A program made the translations under genes and the position numbers. A stretch of DNA of 64,000 bases, taken from Cokeromyces recurvatus. Lineage: Eukaryota; Mucoromycota; Mucoromycetes; Mucorales; Mucoraceae. Each line of letters begins with the position of its first letter. Within the stretch, counting starts at the first letter, position 1. The notes under the pieces are model-generated. The model did not search any database and had not been told where the DNA came from. It was given only the letters and a program-made list of their open reading frames with translations. Location of the stretch: NCBI RefSeq assembly GCF_025118155.1, contig NW_026251396.1:186001-250000 (forward strand). The letters are read 5' to 3'. Below, piece after piece: positions 12,950 to 26,098 of the stretch.

Positions 12950-13555
12950 ATGTTACTTACAGAATCATTTGATAATCCCTTTATGAGTCAACAGAACAGA
13001 GTAATACCTCCTCGTCATGGCTTTATAATAAAAATGAAACAAGTCCTTTCAAACATAATACAAAAACGTCTTTATCATAAGAGACAAAGAGATTTTGAGG
13101 TTGTAAAAGATAGAATAGTACAAGAAGGACCTCATTCATCGTTTTTGAATAATACCTCTTCTTCTTCTTTATTCATGGATGCTACTGTAGCACCATCATT
13201 ATTTTCAGTTCCTTCATTAAATGGTGTAGCCCCTCTTCCTCCTCCTCCTCCTCCCCTTCCTTTACTACTACAGCAACAGTATGTAACCTCTCCTGATGCT
13301 GTTATTATGCCATATCCTTATCCAATGTACCATTATTACACCAATTTTGCACAACAGGAATATTATCCTCTTGATCCATATCCATATTATTATGATGAGC
13401 CTGAAGGACATGTGAATAACTTTGTAAGAAGAAGAGAAGAAGATGATGATAATAATAGCTTCATGTTTTACTATTATAATCCAACTCATATTACTTATGT
13501 TACAGCAATAACCAATAATCAAGTAGATGGAAGAAGAGAAACTTCAACTTGTTAA
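12950..13555 (+). CDS. Unknown Pro/Tyr-rich protein (201 aa)
   Basis: An uninterrupted frame of 201 residues starting 77 bp after the NMT stop, on the same strand. The N-terminal third (IPPRHGFIIKMKQVLSNIIQ, then KRLYHKRQRDFEVVKDRIV) is basic and amphipathic. A Ser-rich linker, a polyproline run, and a C-terminal half very rich in Tyr, Pro and acidic residues follow. There is no signal peptide or clear membrane helix. A TTACTTACAG sequence just inside the ATG could be a splice acceptor (phase uncertain), so the true N-terminus may come from an upstream exon. No family recognised; an adaptor or scaffold is only a guess. Confidence 0.6.
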   Translation: MLLTESFDNPFMSQQNRVIPPRHGFIIKMKQVLSNIIQKRLYHKRQRDFEVVKDRIVQEGPHSSFLNNTSSSSLFMDATVAPSLFSVPSLNGVAPLPPPPPPLPLLLQQQYVTSPDAVIMPYPYPMYHYYTNFAQQEYYPLDPYPYYYDEPEGHVNNFVRRREEDDDNNSFMFYYYNPTHITYVTAITNNQVDGRRETSTC

Positions 13556-13833
13556 ATAATACAAGTTATCGTATAAAATAAAATAAAACAACAATACATG
13601 TACACTTGATATAGGTTTAAAAGGCTTATTTTATCTTCTTGTTGTAACAGGAATATATAAAGGTATACATGTAGTATAGAGTAAAAGATATTTATTTGTG
13701 CCGTGTTTCTAGTAAATTAATATTAACACTTTTTTTTTTTATTGGCAGTGACCGTGTTTTAATAAAATAAATAAATAAAAGTTTTAAAAAAAATAAAAAA
13801 TAAAAAATAAAAAGAATCTTCAAAGTACAACCA

Positions 13834-15749
13834 ATGTCGGAATCATCATCGTTAGATCTTATTAAGCATTTTTTATTAGAGAGTCGGTTGAATACCGATC
13901 GAAACCTTTCATTAAAATTAGCTTTAGATATTATTGAGATTCTTGTTTCAAGTCGATGCTGTCTTCGTTGTTGTTTTCGTCATCTTGGTTGCATTACTTT
14001 CCAGATTTATGCTTTTGATCAAAAGGTATTTATTTTATTTTATTTTATTTTTTTATTTTAAAGAATTTGTTTAAATAAAATGTTAATTAATATACATTTA
14101 GGAATTATATAACACCCTTAATCAATTACTACAAACTGATCGTCAAAGACAGCTTGAAGATGTCAACAACTTGGTCTGCACAGCTTGTTTAGGCTCAATT
14201 CAATTTGCCGAATCTTATGTTGATAAAGTCCATGAGAGATTAAAAAAAGAAGATTATAAAGTAAATAGTTGTAACTTGAGTTGCACCTTACCCATCAGTA
14301 TTTTGCACCGTGATCATTTGCTTAAGGCCCATGTTTTAAATGTGTTGATGCAAAAGTATGCTGATCAAGACTACACAGCAACTCTTGCTTCTATTTATAA
14401 GAATATGGATGTAAGAGATCCTAAAGATTTTTTCAAGTACTTGTTTGGTTTAAAGTTGAAAGAAAGGACTGGTCTGCAATTAGAAACGAATGCTTCTTTG
14501 CGTATGACTGTAGTTGTTGATCATGAATCAACTTGTAAGGAACATATGTTTTTGACTCAATTAAAGGAACCTTTATTGAACATCAGAACTATTCGCCAAA
14601 AAGTAAGAACGTATTTAGACGATAATTCAATATTTAACTGACTAATTATATATATATATATATGTGTGTGTATCTATTTATAGAGGATGAGAGTTACTAT
14701 AGGAGATTCAAGGTCGAATATCACTGAAGCTTTGAAACGATTAAATAATAATGAAGCTAAAGAGTATGTCAATCACTTTATATATATATTTAATATAAAT
14801 ATTTATATTTACACATGCATATCTATTTAGAGTCACTGCAATTCCTCCTATTCCCGTTAGTGAAAAAGCTCAACTGAATTCAGTTGAATTAATACATGCT
14901 TCAACCTATGTGGGAGGTAGATATCTCAAGTATTCAAGAGAATATAGTCAAACACCTTGGGCTATCAAAGGTCAAAAACTAGCAGAGCATTCAGTCTCAG
15001 GATGTATAGTTGATATTATTCGTAAATATCATCGTGCTGATGACACAAAATTTGTTTCTGCTGGTCGTGAAGATGCTAATGTTCGGATGCTTGGCACAGG
15101 TCGACCTTTTTATGTCGAATTAATTAATCCTAGAACGCCTAAATTAAGTAAAGAGATGTATAAGAAGATTGAAAATGAAATTAACAACCAAGAGATTCAT
15201 AAAGATCATGTTCAAGTTAGACACTTGACTTATATTAAGCCTGAATATACCAACATTATTAAAGAAGGAGAGGAAACCAAGACAAAAAAATATAGAGCAC
15301 TTGTATGGCTTTCTGAACCTTTAACTGATGAACTTATAGAACGTATTAACAAAATTGGATCTACGCCTTTTACTATTCAACAAAAGACACCCGTTCGTGT
15401 ATTTCAGAGACGAGCAGCTGCGATTCGTCCAAAAGTGATTCATACCTCAACCATATCACGTGTACATCCGAATGTCGATCTAAACAGTCCAGAGGCTCGA
15501 TTTGGTGTATTAAAGTTACATACACAGGCTGGAACATATATTAAAGAATATGTTCATGGTGACCTTGGAAGAACACTACCCAATTTAGCTTCTGTAGGTC
15601 AAATTCATTCAGCTGATCTTTTAGAATTAGATGTAATGGATGTAGATTTGATTTGGCCTCCCGTTACTGAAGAAGAAGAAGGAGTAATAAATGAAGATAT
15701 TGACGTAAATGAGCAAACTAATAAAAATAATAAACGTACACTGTTATAA
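13834..15749 (+). CDS. PUS10: tRNA pseudouridine synthase Pus10
   Basis: Isomerises uridine to pseudouridine in the TPsiC arm of tRNA (positions 54/55 in archaea and animals). Exons 13834-14025, 14102-14602, 14684-14763 and 14831-15749 give 563 residues. The N-terminal accessory domain has two CxxC pairs (about Cys43/46 and Cys90/93) as in the zinc-binding THUMP-like region of the family. The C-terminal catalytic domain contains SAGREDANVRMLGTGRPF, with Asp339 the expected catalytic aspartate, then the KTPVRVFQRRAAAIRPK and GTYIKEYVHGDLGRT blocks. The last 25 residues are an acidic/Asn-rich tail. Pus10 is absent from Saccharomyces, so its presence supports an early-diverging fungus. Confidence 0.95.
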
Positions 15750-15974
15750 TAATAAAAAAGAACATGACTGCTAATGATAACATAAACTGTTTAATTATTA
15801 TGCATTGTATGTTTTTGACATCAATGGCAAATCATAATCGTAATTATGTCATTTTTTCGTCAATAGCATAAATTGGAACCATAAAAAAAAAAAAAAAAAA
15901 AAAAAAGACAAACAAAAAAGAAAAAAGACTTTTATTATTTCCTTTTTGTTTTTAATATAATTTAAAATTTCAAG

Positions 15975-16670
15975 ATGAATTACGCTAAAGGAAAGATTGC
16001 AGAAAAGTTATACATACCACAAATAGTTGAAACGGTTCGAGTTCAAGGGACTTCACAAGTAGTTTCGTTGAGTCAACGAGTTCCTTATTTAAATCAGACT
16101 TTACCAACTTCACCTATGACAGATAAAAAAAGAACAAAGCTTTTAAAGAAGATCAGAAGATTATCTCAATGGCTCGATAATGCAGTACCTTATTCGCCTA
16201 TCCCAATCGGTATTGATTCAATTCTTGTAAGTTATTTATAATATATATATATACATGAAACTATTATATTTATGAACTTATTTCTATAGGGATTTGTTCC
16301 AATTATAGGTGGACCAATAGGTAGTATGCTTGCACTTTATCAAGTCTATCTTTCAACTACATTTGGCATTCCTTTATGGCTGTTTTTACAAATGATAATG
16401 AATATTGCTATTGATCTTATATTCAGTATCATCCCACTCCTCGGTGGTTTCCTTCATATGTTTTACAAAGCAAATACATATAATTATGAGGCATTACGAG
16501 ACTATTTGAACACACCAGAATACTTGGAAAGGGCACAACTAAGAGAGAGAAATTCATCTAGCAGTAAACCTTCACCAGGCGAAATTACTTGGTCTCAACT
16601 TGGTACAGATGTTAAAAGACTAATCCCGTTTCTAGCAACCGAAAAAATGAGTAATAAAAAACCTGAATAA
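15975..16670 (+). CDS. DUF4112 membrane protein
   Basis: Two exons, 15975-16226 and 16290-16670, encode 210 residues. The DUF4112 signature is clear: a basic segment (KKRTKLLKKIRRLSQWLDNA), then IPIGIDSILGFVPIIGGPIG, a hydrophobic segment (MLALYQVYLSTTFGIP), then MNIAIDLIFSIIPLLGGFLH and the conserved KAN box (FYKANTYNY). Two or three membrane segments are expected. Fungal members are described as membrane proteins of unknown function. The N-terminal 45 residues are polar and could be a targeting region. The C-terminus is soluble and Ser/Lys-rich. Confidence 0.9.
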
Positions 16671-17196
16671 AAAACACTTACTCAACAAAAAAAAAAAAAT
16701 TAAAATTAAATATAATAAATAAATTATAATTATGCTCGCTTATTTCTATCATTTAAATGCAGCATAATTTATTAGTTGTGATTTCTTTTTTTGGAGATTG
16801 TTTCATTTCTCTCTCTCTCTTCCCCCCACCAAATAAATGCATATTGGTTTTTTGAAAAAGTAGTAATTCGAAACTTGCTACCAAGTAAATGTGTTGTATT
16901 TATGAGGAATACTATGTAGTACGTTCTCTTTCATAAAAGGAGAAAAAAAATCATATTTAATATATGTTGATATTCATTGCTGTGGTTTAATGACAAATAT
17001 TGAAAGCTACTTTTAATCTTATCCTAATAATTGTGAAGATCTCCTTCAAGTTGACAATTTCTATTTTCATATACTACATTATCATCAATAACTGTAAAGT
17101 TAGTAAAATTTATTAAACAACTTTGGAGATATTATCCAACTGTTCAAGATACTTTTCAATATTAACATATTCTCATAATATAAGCACAAGCAGATG

Positions 17197-17233
<37 letters not shown>

Positions 17234-17943
17234 GCATAAAGTGTTAATGATACAACGTTGGTATCCTCTCTAGCCTAGCCTATGTATCATTCTACGTAAA
17301 TTGGATCATTATTTCCATGATGTATTTTCTCTTCCTCTTCCTGTTGATTCTGGTCGCAAGCTGTTGAACTGGTTACTCAAGTAATAGTGTAAGTCTCTCT
17401 GGTTACTTTGGTCTGGTTTCTTTTCATTCTATCTCTTTTTCCTTATTATATTATATCTTCTTTCTATTATTTCGCTCTTTCCTTTTTTTTTCTTTCTTTC
17501 TTCTTTTTTCCCTCTTGTCCTTTAGGAGGGTTTTTATTCTTATAACACCTTTATAACTAACTCAAGTAATACAACACATTTCGTTGCTACTTCTTCTTTG
17601 TCAGAAAATTTAAAAAAATAAAAACAAAATTACACAGAAATAAAATAGAATTTAATCGTATTTTCTTCATGATGACAATCATCACTTTTAGGAAAGTGTG
17701 ACTTACTTTAAGGTTTCACAATGTTCGAAAAAGTTTTTTTCTTTTTTTTTGCTGCGGTTTTTTTTTATTGCTGCGGTACATTTAAAAAGAATAATTGAAT
17801 AAGAAAACTCTTTATACTTCTTTTACGCCATTTTTTTTTATATATACTATAACATATTATTATACCCTTTCTTTTAAATTAACTGGCTTAATTCTTATAG
17901 AAAAAAAAAAGTATTATTTAATTCATTTGCATTTTACTATATC
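16671..17943 (+). other. Upstream region of the zinc-finger gene
   Basis: 1.27 kb with no ORF worth calling. It contains an A-rich run at 17205-17233 and long T/C-rich stretches from about 17390 to 17540 and again just before the ATG. The length and pyrimidine-rich composition fit a regulatory region and long 5' leader of the downstream transcription factor. No specific site can be claimed. Confidence 0.5.
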
Positions 17944-19178
17944 ATGACCCTAGATACCACTGCTACTTCCAACTTAAATACCCAAGCTCTTCATAATCTT
18001 CTATTTGAAGACTCTTCTTCTAGAGAGCTTGAAAATATGAAGACCAAAGAATTTGACTTTACGGATTTATGGAATAAGTTAGCTACTGGTGAGTGCAAAA
18101 ATTAAAGTCTAACTTTATTAAAGCCTATACACTTATTAGTTTCCCATATTTAGTAAATAATATAAAAGGCAACTTGCCTACAACAACAGATAGTAGTCTT
18201 CAAGACACTTCTTTATCTGGCTTGTTTTTGGATGAATCTCCTATTATGGATACCCCTTTTTTAGACAATTCATGTATGAATACACCATTCACTCCAGCTT
18301 CACTCTTTACACCTAATTTAGATCAATTTCAAAATTCACCTTATATTCAACCTTCTACACACTGTGATTCTACTACAACTCATCTTTCTGACCCTACAAA
18401 CGATGTACAAGTTGCCAACTACTTGAAAAACGATATTCCTTGGCAAAATCCTATCCATGTCTCTACTATCGACCTCTTCCCTCAGGTCTCCACTGACAAT
18501 CAATTTTTGAATTCATTTAACGGCGACCCTAATCAATTATTGTTAAATACAAGTGATAACACTGTTGCTTCTTCATCTGAAGAATCGACTGATTTCCTTT
18601 TCCCTCCTCTTCCTTCTGATAATCAGCAAACGACGATTACGTCATTAAATGAACAACAAGAACAAGAACAACAAAATTCATTTAATTCTCAAGAATTTGA
18701 CATTAATGCATTATTTGGCGATTGCTTTGATGATGTCTTTTTTGGTATAACACAACAAGATGAACAACAACAACAACAACAACAACAAAATAAGCACAAG
18801 ACATCATCATCGATACCTAATAAAGTGATTAAACATACAAAAGAATCGTTCATTTCTATCAAAGATAATACTTTAGTGATAAAGAAGAAGAAAGTGGATC
18901 AAAATGAACGTCGATTCAAATGTCACATTTGTCAGGCAATGTTCAATAGACGTTACAACCTTGGAACTCATATTAAAACTCATGACAAAAATAGAAACAA
19001 AGAATTTACTTGTTCCATCTGTCAAAAGTCTTTTGATCGTAAACATGACATGACAAGACACGTTGCTACAGTTCACAAAGGTGAACGTGCATTTAGGTGC
19101 AAATATTGTACTTCCTCTTTTAGTCGAAAAGATGTCTTGGCAAGGCATTGTATGCAAAAACATAATGATGTACATTAA
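17944..19178 (+). CDS. C2H2 zinc-finger transcription factor (Swi5/Ace2- or Crz1-like fingers)
   Basis: Exons 17944-18088 and 18154-19178 encode 389 residues. Residues 1-250 are Ser/Thr/Asn/Gln-rich with acidic patches and a Gln8 run, typical of an activation region. Three tandem C2H2 fingers fill the C-terminus: finger 1 about 303-325 (CHIC, then HIKTH), finger 2 about 333-356 (CSIC, then HVATVH), finger 3 about 362-385 (CKYC, then HCMQKH). Recognition helices read NRRYNLGTH, DRKHDMTRH and SRKDVLARH, a pattern shared with fungal Swi5/Ace2 and Crz1 regulators of cell separation or calcium signalling. Which of these it corresponds to cannot be decided. It ends 136 bp from the convergent eIF2A gene. 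Confidence 0.88.
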
Positions 19179-19314
19179 TTTTTGACTTGTTAATAAATAA
19201 AAAAAAAAAAAAAAAAAGTTTTAAATGTTTATATTATACATGCGTCTATCATGCATATATAAAAAAAAATCAAAGTTTATTATAATTTAAACAAGAAGGA
19301 AGAGCATTTTTTTT

Positions 19315-21485
19315 TTAAAGTCGAAGGTTAGCAAGTTCTCTCATGATGGAAACTTCAGTTGCAACCTTTTGTTGCTGAGCAGGAGCTAATTCTTCACCCT
19401 TGGCTACTTTCTCTTTTAATTCTTTAATTTGTCTTAATTTCTTTTCTAGGTTACGAATTTTCTTTTGTTTGTCTTCTTCAGAAAGAGCTTGATGTTGAGC
19501 TTGATGTTGAGAAGAGGCTGTGTCCTTCTTTGTTCCATTTTTCTTTGTGGCACCTACAACTTTACGTTGAGTAGTAGAAGACCTACCTGAACCACTCAAA
19601 GCAGCCACTCGTTCAGAAAGTGATGTAGGGGTAGCATTACCTCTAAGATGAGGTGGTCTATAAGCACCTGCTGGTGATGGGCTAGCTTTAGCACCACTAC
19701 CCTTTGTAGGTAACACCTTAATAACATTAGGAGGAGGAGAGATGGTACGCATAGGGTAGCGTGAAATAGGTTCAGGTCGGAAACCAATTTGGAAAAGTTC
19801 ATCAATTGCTTCTTCATAAATTAAAGTACCAGAATGATGCCACAACTTGAAACCGTTATCAACACGAAGACGAGGAGTCAAGGTGGCAGTTAACAAATAT
19901 CTACCACAGGGAGACCATTCACAATGGGAAGCATTAGGTGCAGCAAATGTGTTGACCTTCTTTAATGACTTTCTATCCCAAAGATCGATTGTACCGTTAA
20001 GATTACCAAAGCCTGCAATACAAATTGTACGACCTTGAGGATTGTATCTCACAAAGTTACGAGGATTGATACCAAAATCAAAAACTGCAGTTGCACGATG
20101 GTCAAATAAAGTTGCCTTAGCAGGCATAGAACCATAAACAACAATAAATTCTTTAGAATCAGGTGCCCAAGTAACGTCATGAACAGGCCCTTCTTTATCA
20201 AGAGGCACACGACAATCAAAATTACCAGCGACAGCAAGATAATATAAATTGCTTTCACCATAATATGATTTGTTTGACTTATCCACATCAGTCATAGTCA
20301 ATACAAGTAAATTAGTACCCAAGTCATTCCAATATAATTGAACATTATCTGCCTTATAAAAAGTTTTGTTGGACAAAGCTGTCTTAAAGTTGGGAATACT
20401 ATACATACGAACAATAGCAGGTGCACCCTATTATAAAAGATAAGAATTATGCCTATTTTTATGATTGTTATAGATGTTCAGCTTACATTCTTTTCTGGCA
20501 CAAAGACAGCTACTGCTGGTGCCTTACCAGGACTTAAAGAAAATTGGGAGATACCTTCAAGCTTAAGTCTAGCCCAAACAGCTATATATATATTTTTTTT
20601 TAAAAAAAATGAATGGCATTAATTTCTTCACTCGCAACCAAAGAATATCAAATGTATCTGCGTGTATTTTTTTTTTTTTACCTTTGCCAGCATTTTTACT
20701 CTCCCAAAATTGAACCTCACCAGTGACCATACGTGCACAATATTTCTCATCATCAGTCCATTGGAAATTCCTGTCAAAATAAAATCAATATCAAGATGCA
20801 TTTTTGTATATCCTTTTATATATTACCAATTGTTTTGAGATTTTTGGCAGAAAGCAGCAATTTCTTTACCCGTTTTAGTATCCCAGATAGTTAGATTATT
20901 ATTACTAGCACCGTTTTCAAGTTTAGCTAGATTATTTATTAGTTTGGCATTCAAAAAATATGGATCTATAAACACTTACTAGGACGTTCCCAAGTAGCTA
21001 AATAGCTACCTTGAGGAGAAAGCCAAAAATCAACAACATTAGCTCTTTCGATCTCGCAGAGTTGTTTTAAAGTAGCTGCATCAAAAGCTTTTACACTATA
21101 TAATCATCAATATTTTTCTAGGATGTGATCGATTTTATTTCTTTTTTAAATGTACCTTAGATTAGTTGCATAAGCATATACGTGACCATATCTACTATAA
21201 TGGAATACACGACTTGTTGTTTGGGGTCTATATATATATATATACAGATGCATATGTATATTTATGTTAGATTTGTATAGATCTTCTCGACTTAATACTT
21301 GCATATAAATGTATACATTGCTTACTTTTCAAAATTATTGACAGCCTTAAATTCTGGATAACCATTCCAGATGGTCAAATCCTTTTGAGAACGAACTATA
21401 TTTAAAATAAACAAATTAGATAAAGATCTAGTGGTATAAGCCTTTTAAACATACAAGAGAACTGTGTAATTGGTTTAGTGGACAT
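19315..21485 (-). CDS. EIF2A: Eukaryotic translation initiation factor 2A
   Basis: Cytosolic beta-propeller protein that can deliver initiator tRNA to the 40S subunit in alternative initiation. Eight exons (21485-21455, 21395-21326, 21227-21156, 21095-20980, 20926-20827, 20770-20682, 20581-20487, 20427-19315) give 561 residues. Family blocks include YYGESNLYYLAVAGNF, GPVHDVTWAPDSKEFIVVYG, MPAKATLFDHRATAVFDFG, GRTICIAGFGNLNGTIDLWD and GRYLLTATLTPRLRVDNGFK. The C-terminal AYRPPHLRG motif is followed by a long Lys/Glu coiled coil (residues about 510-555), as in human and yeast eIF2A. All introns but one are in the first 190 codons. Confidence 0.96.
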
Positions 21486-21511
21486 TGAAAGAAACAGATG
21501 TGATTATAAAA

Positions 21512-21543
<32 letters not shown>

Positions 21544-22952
21544 CGCCTTATATTTCTATATAAAAAAAAAAATGGCACGTTGTGACTTTCGACAGTAATT
21601 TATAAAATTTGTGAGAACTTTAAAAGACCTGTCATTTTTATAATAATTAATGATGTTTACTACACATGGATGGATATATTTTAGAATGGCTTTAAATGAG
21701 TATTTATTTGATAAAAGGAATGATATGATTAAATACACCTTAATAAGTCTGTCGTTACAGATAAGCTTCAAATCTATAATATCATATATATTAAACAGTT
21801 TTTTTAAAAGGTCTATCAGTTATTCGAAATTAAGGATTAAAGAAAATCACGTTAAATACATTCTAGTAGTTAGTTAGTTTACCCCCCTTTTTTAATAGTC
21901 TTATTTGATATAATAATATCCAATTGTGTAATGTATTAGTCAATATACAAATTCCTCGAAGATATCATCATGCCATGATCTAATGTTTATTTGAAGCACT
22001 ATAATATATAGTGTCTGTATTGTTTATTATGTACTTTTAAAACACTCTTAAAATTTCCAAATAATACACTATTTTTGTGAGAGAATTAAATTTTATCCTA
22101 AATGTAAAAAAAAATATAGATGGTAATGTTTCTAATTAGGTAACAATATTGAAATAGCTTTTATACTATCATCTTTTGGAAGTAGGCAAGAGGAGTAAAG
22201 GCCATACTTATTACTCCAGAAAAAAAACGCTTTATTCGAATTGAATAATAGTCTGCTAGTATTTCAATCTTATATTACATTGTGAAAAGTATCAAGTATA
22301 TACAAGCCTTTAAGCCTATTAAATAGCATCATGGTTAAACAGGATATGAACAGTTATCTATTATTACTATTCATATATAAATGACAAATGAATATTACCA
22401 AGATGTAGTAGGCTTATTTTTATTTTTTTTTATCTAAAAATATGTATCATTATCTTGAATATATTTAAAACCCGAACACTATATAGGCTGGGGGTAAACT
22501 GGGGAGAATAGATGGAGATAAATTTTTGTAAACGATAAGCCTCCGCTATTAATAAATGATAATCTCTTTATATATGTAAAAGAAGAAATAAGTCTAAAAA
22601 GCAGTCTTCTTTAGATCAAATGTCATTTATTTGTTTATAGTTTATTATTTTATAATCTGACATTGTTTTATAAAAATAGATGAATATTCATTTGTATATT
22701 TATCTTTGAATTAATTACTGGCATATCAACAAATTAGGAAAAATATAAAGGTTTTTTTTTTTGTCTTAAGGTACAAACCACCTCTATGCTGCACACGTAA
22801 AGATCCGTAAAAAGAGTCACAACTTTTTGGCTGTAAATTTTGGGGTCGTTTAACCGAATTCTCCTGGGTTTTCCAGCTTTGTTTTTTTTTTCTTTTCTTT
22901 CCTTTTTTTTTTCTTCTTTTGTTAGTGATTTGTTATATTTGAATTATAAATA
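21486..22952. other. Divergent AT-rich spacer between eIF2A and LAT1
   Basis: 1.47 kb with no supportable gene. Overlapping frames on both strands at 21556-21877 are short and Lys/Ile/Tyr-rich, as expected for AT-rich DNA. About 28 A lie at 21516-21543, just upstream of the eIF2A start. The T/C-rich 22880-22920 precedes the LAT1 start. Confidence 0.6.
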
Positions 22953-25095
22953 ATGTCTGCTGCCATTAGACGCCAAGTTATGAGAGGCCTTGTCTCTACT
23001 ACACGTATTACAACTAAAAGAATGACTCCCGTCCTTATTAAGCACGTCTCAGCACGCGCTTTCACTTCAACAAGGTAAATTGTGGGGATGGTTATTTACC
23101 CCGAGATTAAATTGTGAATTCATTGTACATGGGTTATCATGTTATCTATCATTTGCTTATTATTATTATTATTTTTACATATTCTATAGTGCTCCTAGAT
23201 TTATTGCCCTTCGTGCTTTGGGTAATCAAGTTTCCACTAAAGATATCAGACTTTATAGTTCTTCCTGTAAGTTTGCCTTAAAATAGAATTTTAGATGTCT
23301 TTCCCCCAGTTTTTTCTCCCCGAAAAAAAAATGTATGTATACATAATTTTAACAATTTATAATAGCTTTTCCTAGTCACAATGTTGTTGCTATGCCTGCC
23401 TTATCACCTACGTAAGTGTATATAGAAAACTTTAGTAGAGAAAAAAAATAATGTATAACTTATATTTAAAATTACAGTATGACCGCTGGTGGTATTGGTG
23501 TATGGCAAAAAAAGGTTGGTGATGAAATTCAACCTGGTGATGTTCTTGTAGAAATTGAAACTGATAAGGCTCAAATGGATTTTGAATGTCAAGATGAAGG
23601 TTATCTTGCAAAGATTTTAGTTGATACAGGTGCTAAGGATGTTGCTGTTGGTCAGGTAAATTTTATTTTATTTAATGTTTAAAATATATGTATACAAATA
23701 TATACAAATATGAATTTGATCTAATTTTTTTTTTTTTAAAAAAAAAAAGCCTATCGCTATCTTTGTTGATGATGCTGAAAGTGTTACTGCTTTTGAAAAC
23801 TTTACTCTTGCTGATATTCAAGGTAACGAACCTGCCGCCGCTACTTCTGAAAAACCTAAAGTAGAAAAAGTCGAAGCACCTGCTGCTTCAAATGATACTT
23901 CCAAGAATGAATCTACTCCTGTTGCTTCTCATAATGGTAAGGTATATACATATATATAAATGGGTGTAAAATGTTAATTTTTTTATTGGATAATATAGGT
24001 CGTGTTCTTGCTAGTCCTCTTGCTAGAGTAAGTATAAATAAGTAATATATGAAAGGATGAGTACTAATTTTATTATTATTATTATTAGAAACTTGCTGAT
24101 GAACGTAGTATTGATATTTCTCAAGTTAAGGGATCTGGACCTCAAGGTATTATCTCTAAGGAAGATGTTGAAAATTATAAAGGTAATTTTATAATATTAT
24201 ATACATATATATGTTAACTGTATTTATTAATATATCGTGTTTGTTCGTTTATAGCCTCTGCTGCTTCTTCCAAGGTTGCTACATCTAGTGCCCCTGCACA
24301 AATTCCTACTGCCTATGCACCACAAAATGCTACTGGTGAAGCCTATAAAGATATTCCTACAACCAGTATGAGAAAGATCATTGCCGAACGTTTAACTGAA
24401 TCTAAGCAACAAGTTCCTCACTATTATTTGACTGTTGAAATTAATATGGATAAGACCAACAAGTTACGTGAGGTTCTCAACAAGTCAGCTGAAGGCAAAT
24501 ATAAGCTTTCAGTGAATGACTTTGTTATCAAGGCCTCTGCTTTGGCTCTTAAGTCTGTTCCTGAAGTGAATGCTGCATGGCAAGGCGATTTTATTAGACA
24601 GTAAGTGCTTGAGATATTTTTAAATCTATTCTTATTTCATCTACTTGACTCATTCTTTGTAGATATAATACTGCTGATATTTGCGTCGCAGTTGCTACAC
24701 CTTCTGGTTTAATTACACCTATTGTCACATCAGCTGAAAGCAAGGGATTATCCACCATTTCATCTCAAGTCAGAGATTTAGCTAAGCGTGCACGTGATGG
24801 TAAGCTAGCACCTCAAGAATATCAAGGAGGTACCTTCACTATTTCTAATTTGGGTATGTATGGTATCAATAACTTTACTGCCATCATCAATCCTCCTCAA
24901 TCTTGTATTTTGGCTGTGGGCGGAGCACAACAAAAGGTTGTTCCTGATGAAACATCTGAAACTGGTTTCTCTGTTCGTAATGTTATGGAAGTTACCTTAA
25001 GTGCTGATCATCGTGTTGTTGATGGTGCTGTTGGTGCCACATGGTTGCAATCCTTTAAGAGCTTTATGGAAAACCCCCTCAAAATGTTGTTGTAA
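22953..25095 (+). CDS. LAT1: Pyruvate dehydrogenase E2, dihydrolipoyl acetyltransferase
   Basis: Mitochondrial core subunit of the pyruvate dehydrogenase complex; transfers acetyl from lipoyl-lysine to CoA. Nine exons (22953-23074, 23190-23266, 23366-23411, 23478-23655, 23750-23936, 23999-24027, 24089-24182, 24255-24600, 24663-25095) encode 503 residues. Order: Arg/Ser/Thr-rich mitochondrial presequence (about 1-65), one lipoyl domain with the acceptor Lys112 in [11 protein letters not shown], an Ala/Glu/Lys linker, the E1/E3-binding domain (about 205-244, [14 protein letters not shown]), a second linker, and the acyltransferase domain (about 270-503) with the catalytic DHRVVDG (His476, Asp480). 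One lipoyl domain is the normal fungal arrangement. Confidence 0.97.
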
Positions 25096-26098
25096 ATAAT
25101 AAGGAAGTGGACCTAAAATAAAATATAACTTATATACACTATATGATGTTGCTGTTTTTTGTTTATGTTTATGTACTGAAATAATAATAAACAGGAAAGA
25201 GAGGTTCTGATTTTAGACTTTTTTTTTAAAAAAAAAATGTATATAGTATTCAATAAGGCTCTAATATACTGAAGAGTCTATAGTATTTGCCCTATTTTGT
25301 AAAACCTTTCCCTCCATTTATGGAATCATAGCTGATAATAAACACTGTCCTCAGAGTCGATTGCCTAATATCGTCCAGGGAGTTATGTGAAAGAAAGAAA
25401 GAAAAAAAAAGGCTTATAATAAAAAGAGCAACATATCTTTACTAATCATCTTGTCTTAATTGTTATTATATAGAACAAGTCCTGGATATAAGTATTAAAA
25501 TGATATAGTAAAGGGAGAGGCTATAAATGTATATAAAATAAGATACCAGATCATAAATTACTTGAGGTATCTTTTTATAATCAATTATATTGCCTCTACT
25601 AGAATTAATATTCCTAGTAATGCTTGTATTTTCTTTTTATTATTACTATCATTATTATTATCATTATTCATTTTCTTCTTACTCATCGAGAAGTTTCTTT
25701 CTTTCTTTCTTTTTTTATATATTCTTACTTCCTTTCTATTTTCATGATTTGATGGGCGATACAGTTGCTATATGTCCACTTGATTATTATTTAATCGCTC
25801 TATATATGTGTACAGTATTTCCACTCTTAATTGGTCACTTTCCCGAATCAAGTTGATCAGATAAAATACTGTTCTTTCTACAATTTGCAAGCTTAATAAT
25901 GAGCTGTGAAAAAAAAAAAAGAATACATATACATTTATAATAATTACAGACTTTAGGAAGATGGTCAAAAGCGATGTTTATTTTGGGTCACAATTGGTCA
26001 AGGAACCTGACATCAACATGACTGAAGTGGGCCTCAAAAGAGAAAGAGAAACTGAGTACAACAAGGATCGACAGGTGTATTTCTTCTTCTTAAACTAG
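25096..26098. other. Intergenic region before the transposase relic
   Basis: No gene supported. Frames at 25562-25856 are Ser/Phe/Tyr-rich and low complexity. A short protein-like stretch begins at 25962 on the plus strand (MVKSDVYFGS and about 30 further residues). It may be the 5' end of the decayed transposase that follows, but I could not match it to the family. Confidence 0.45.
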
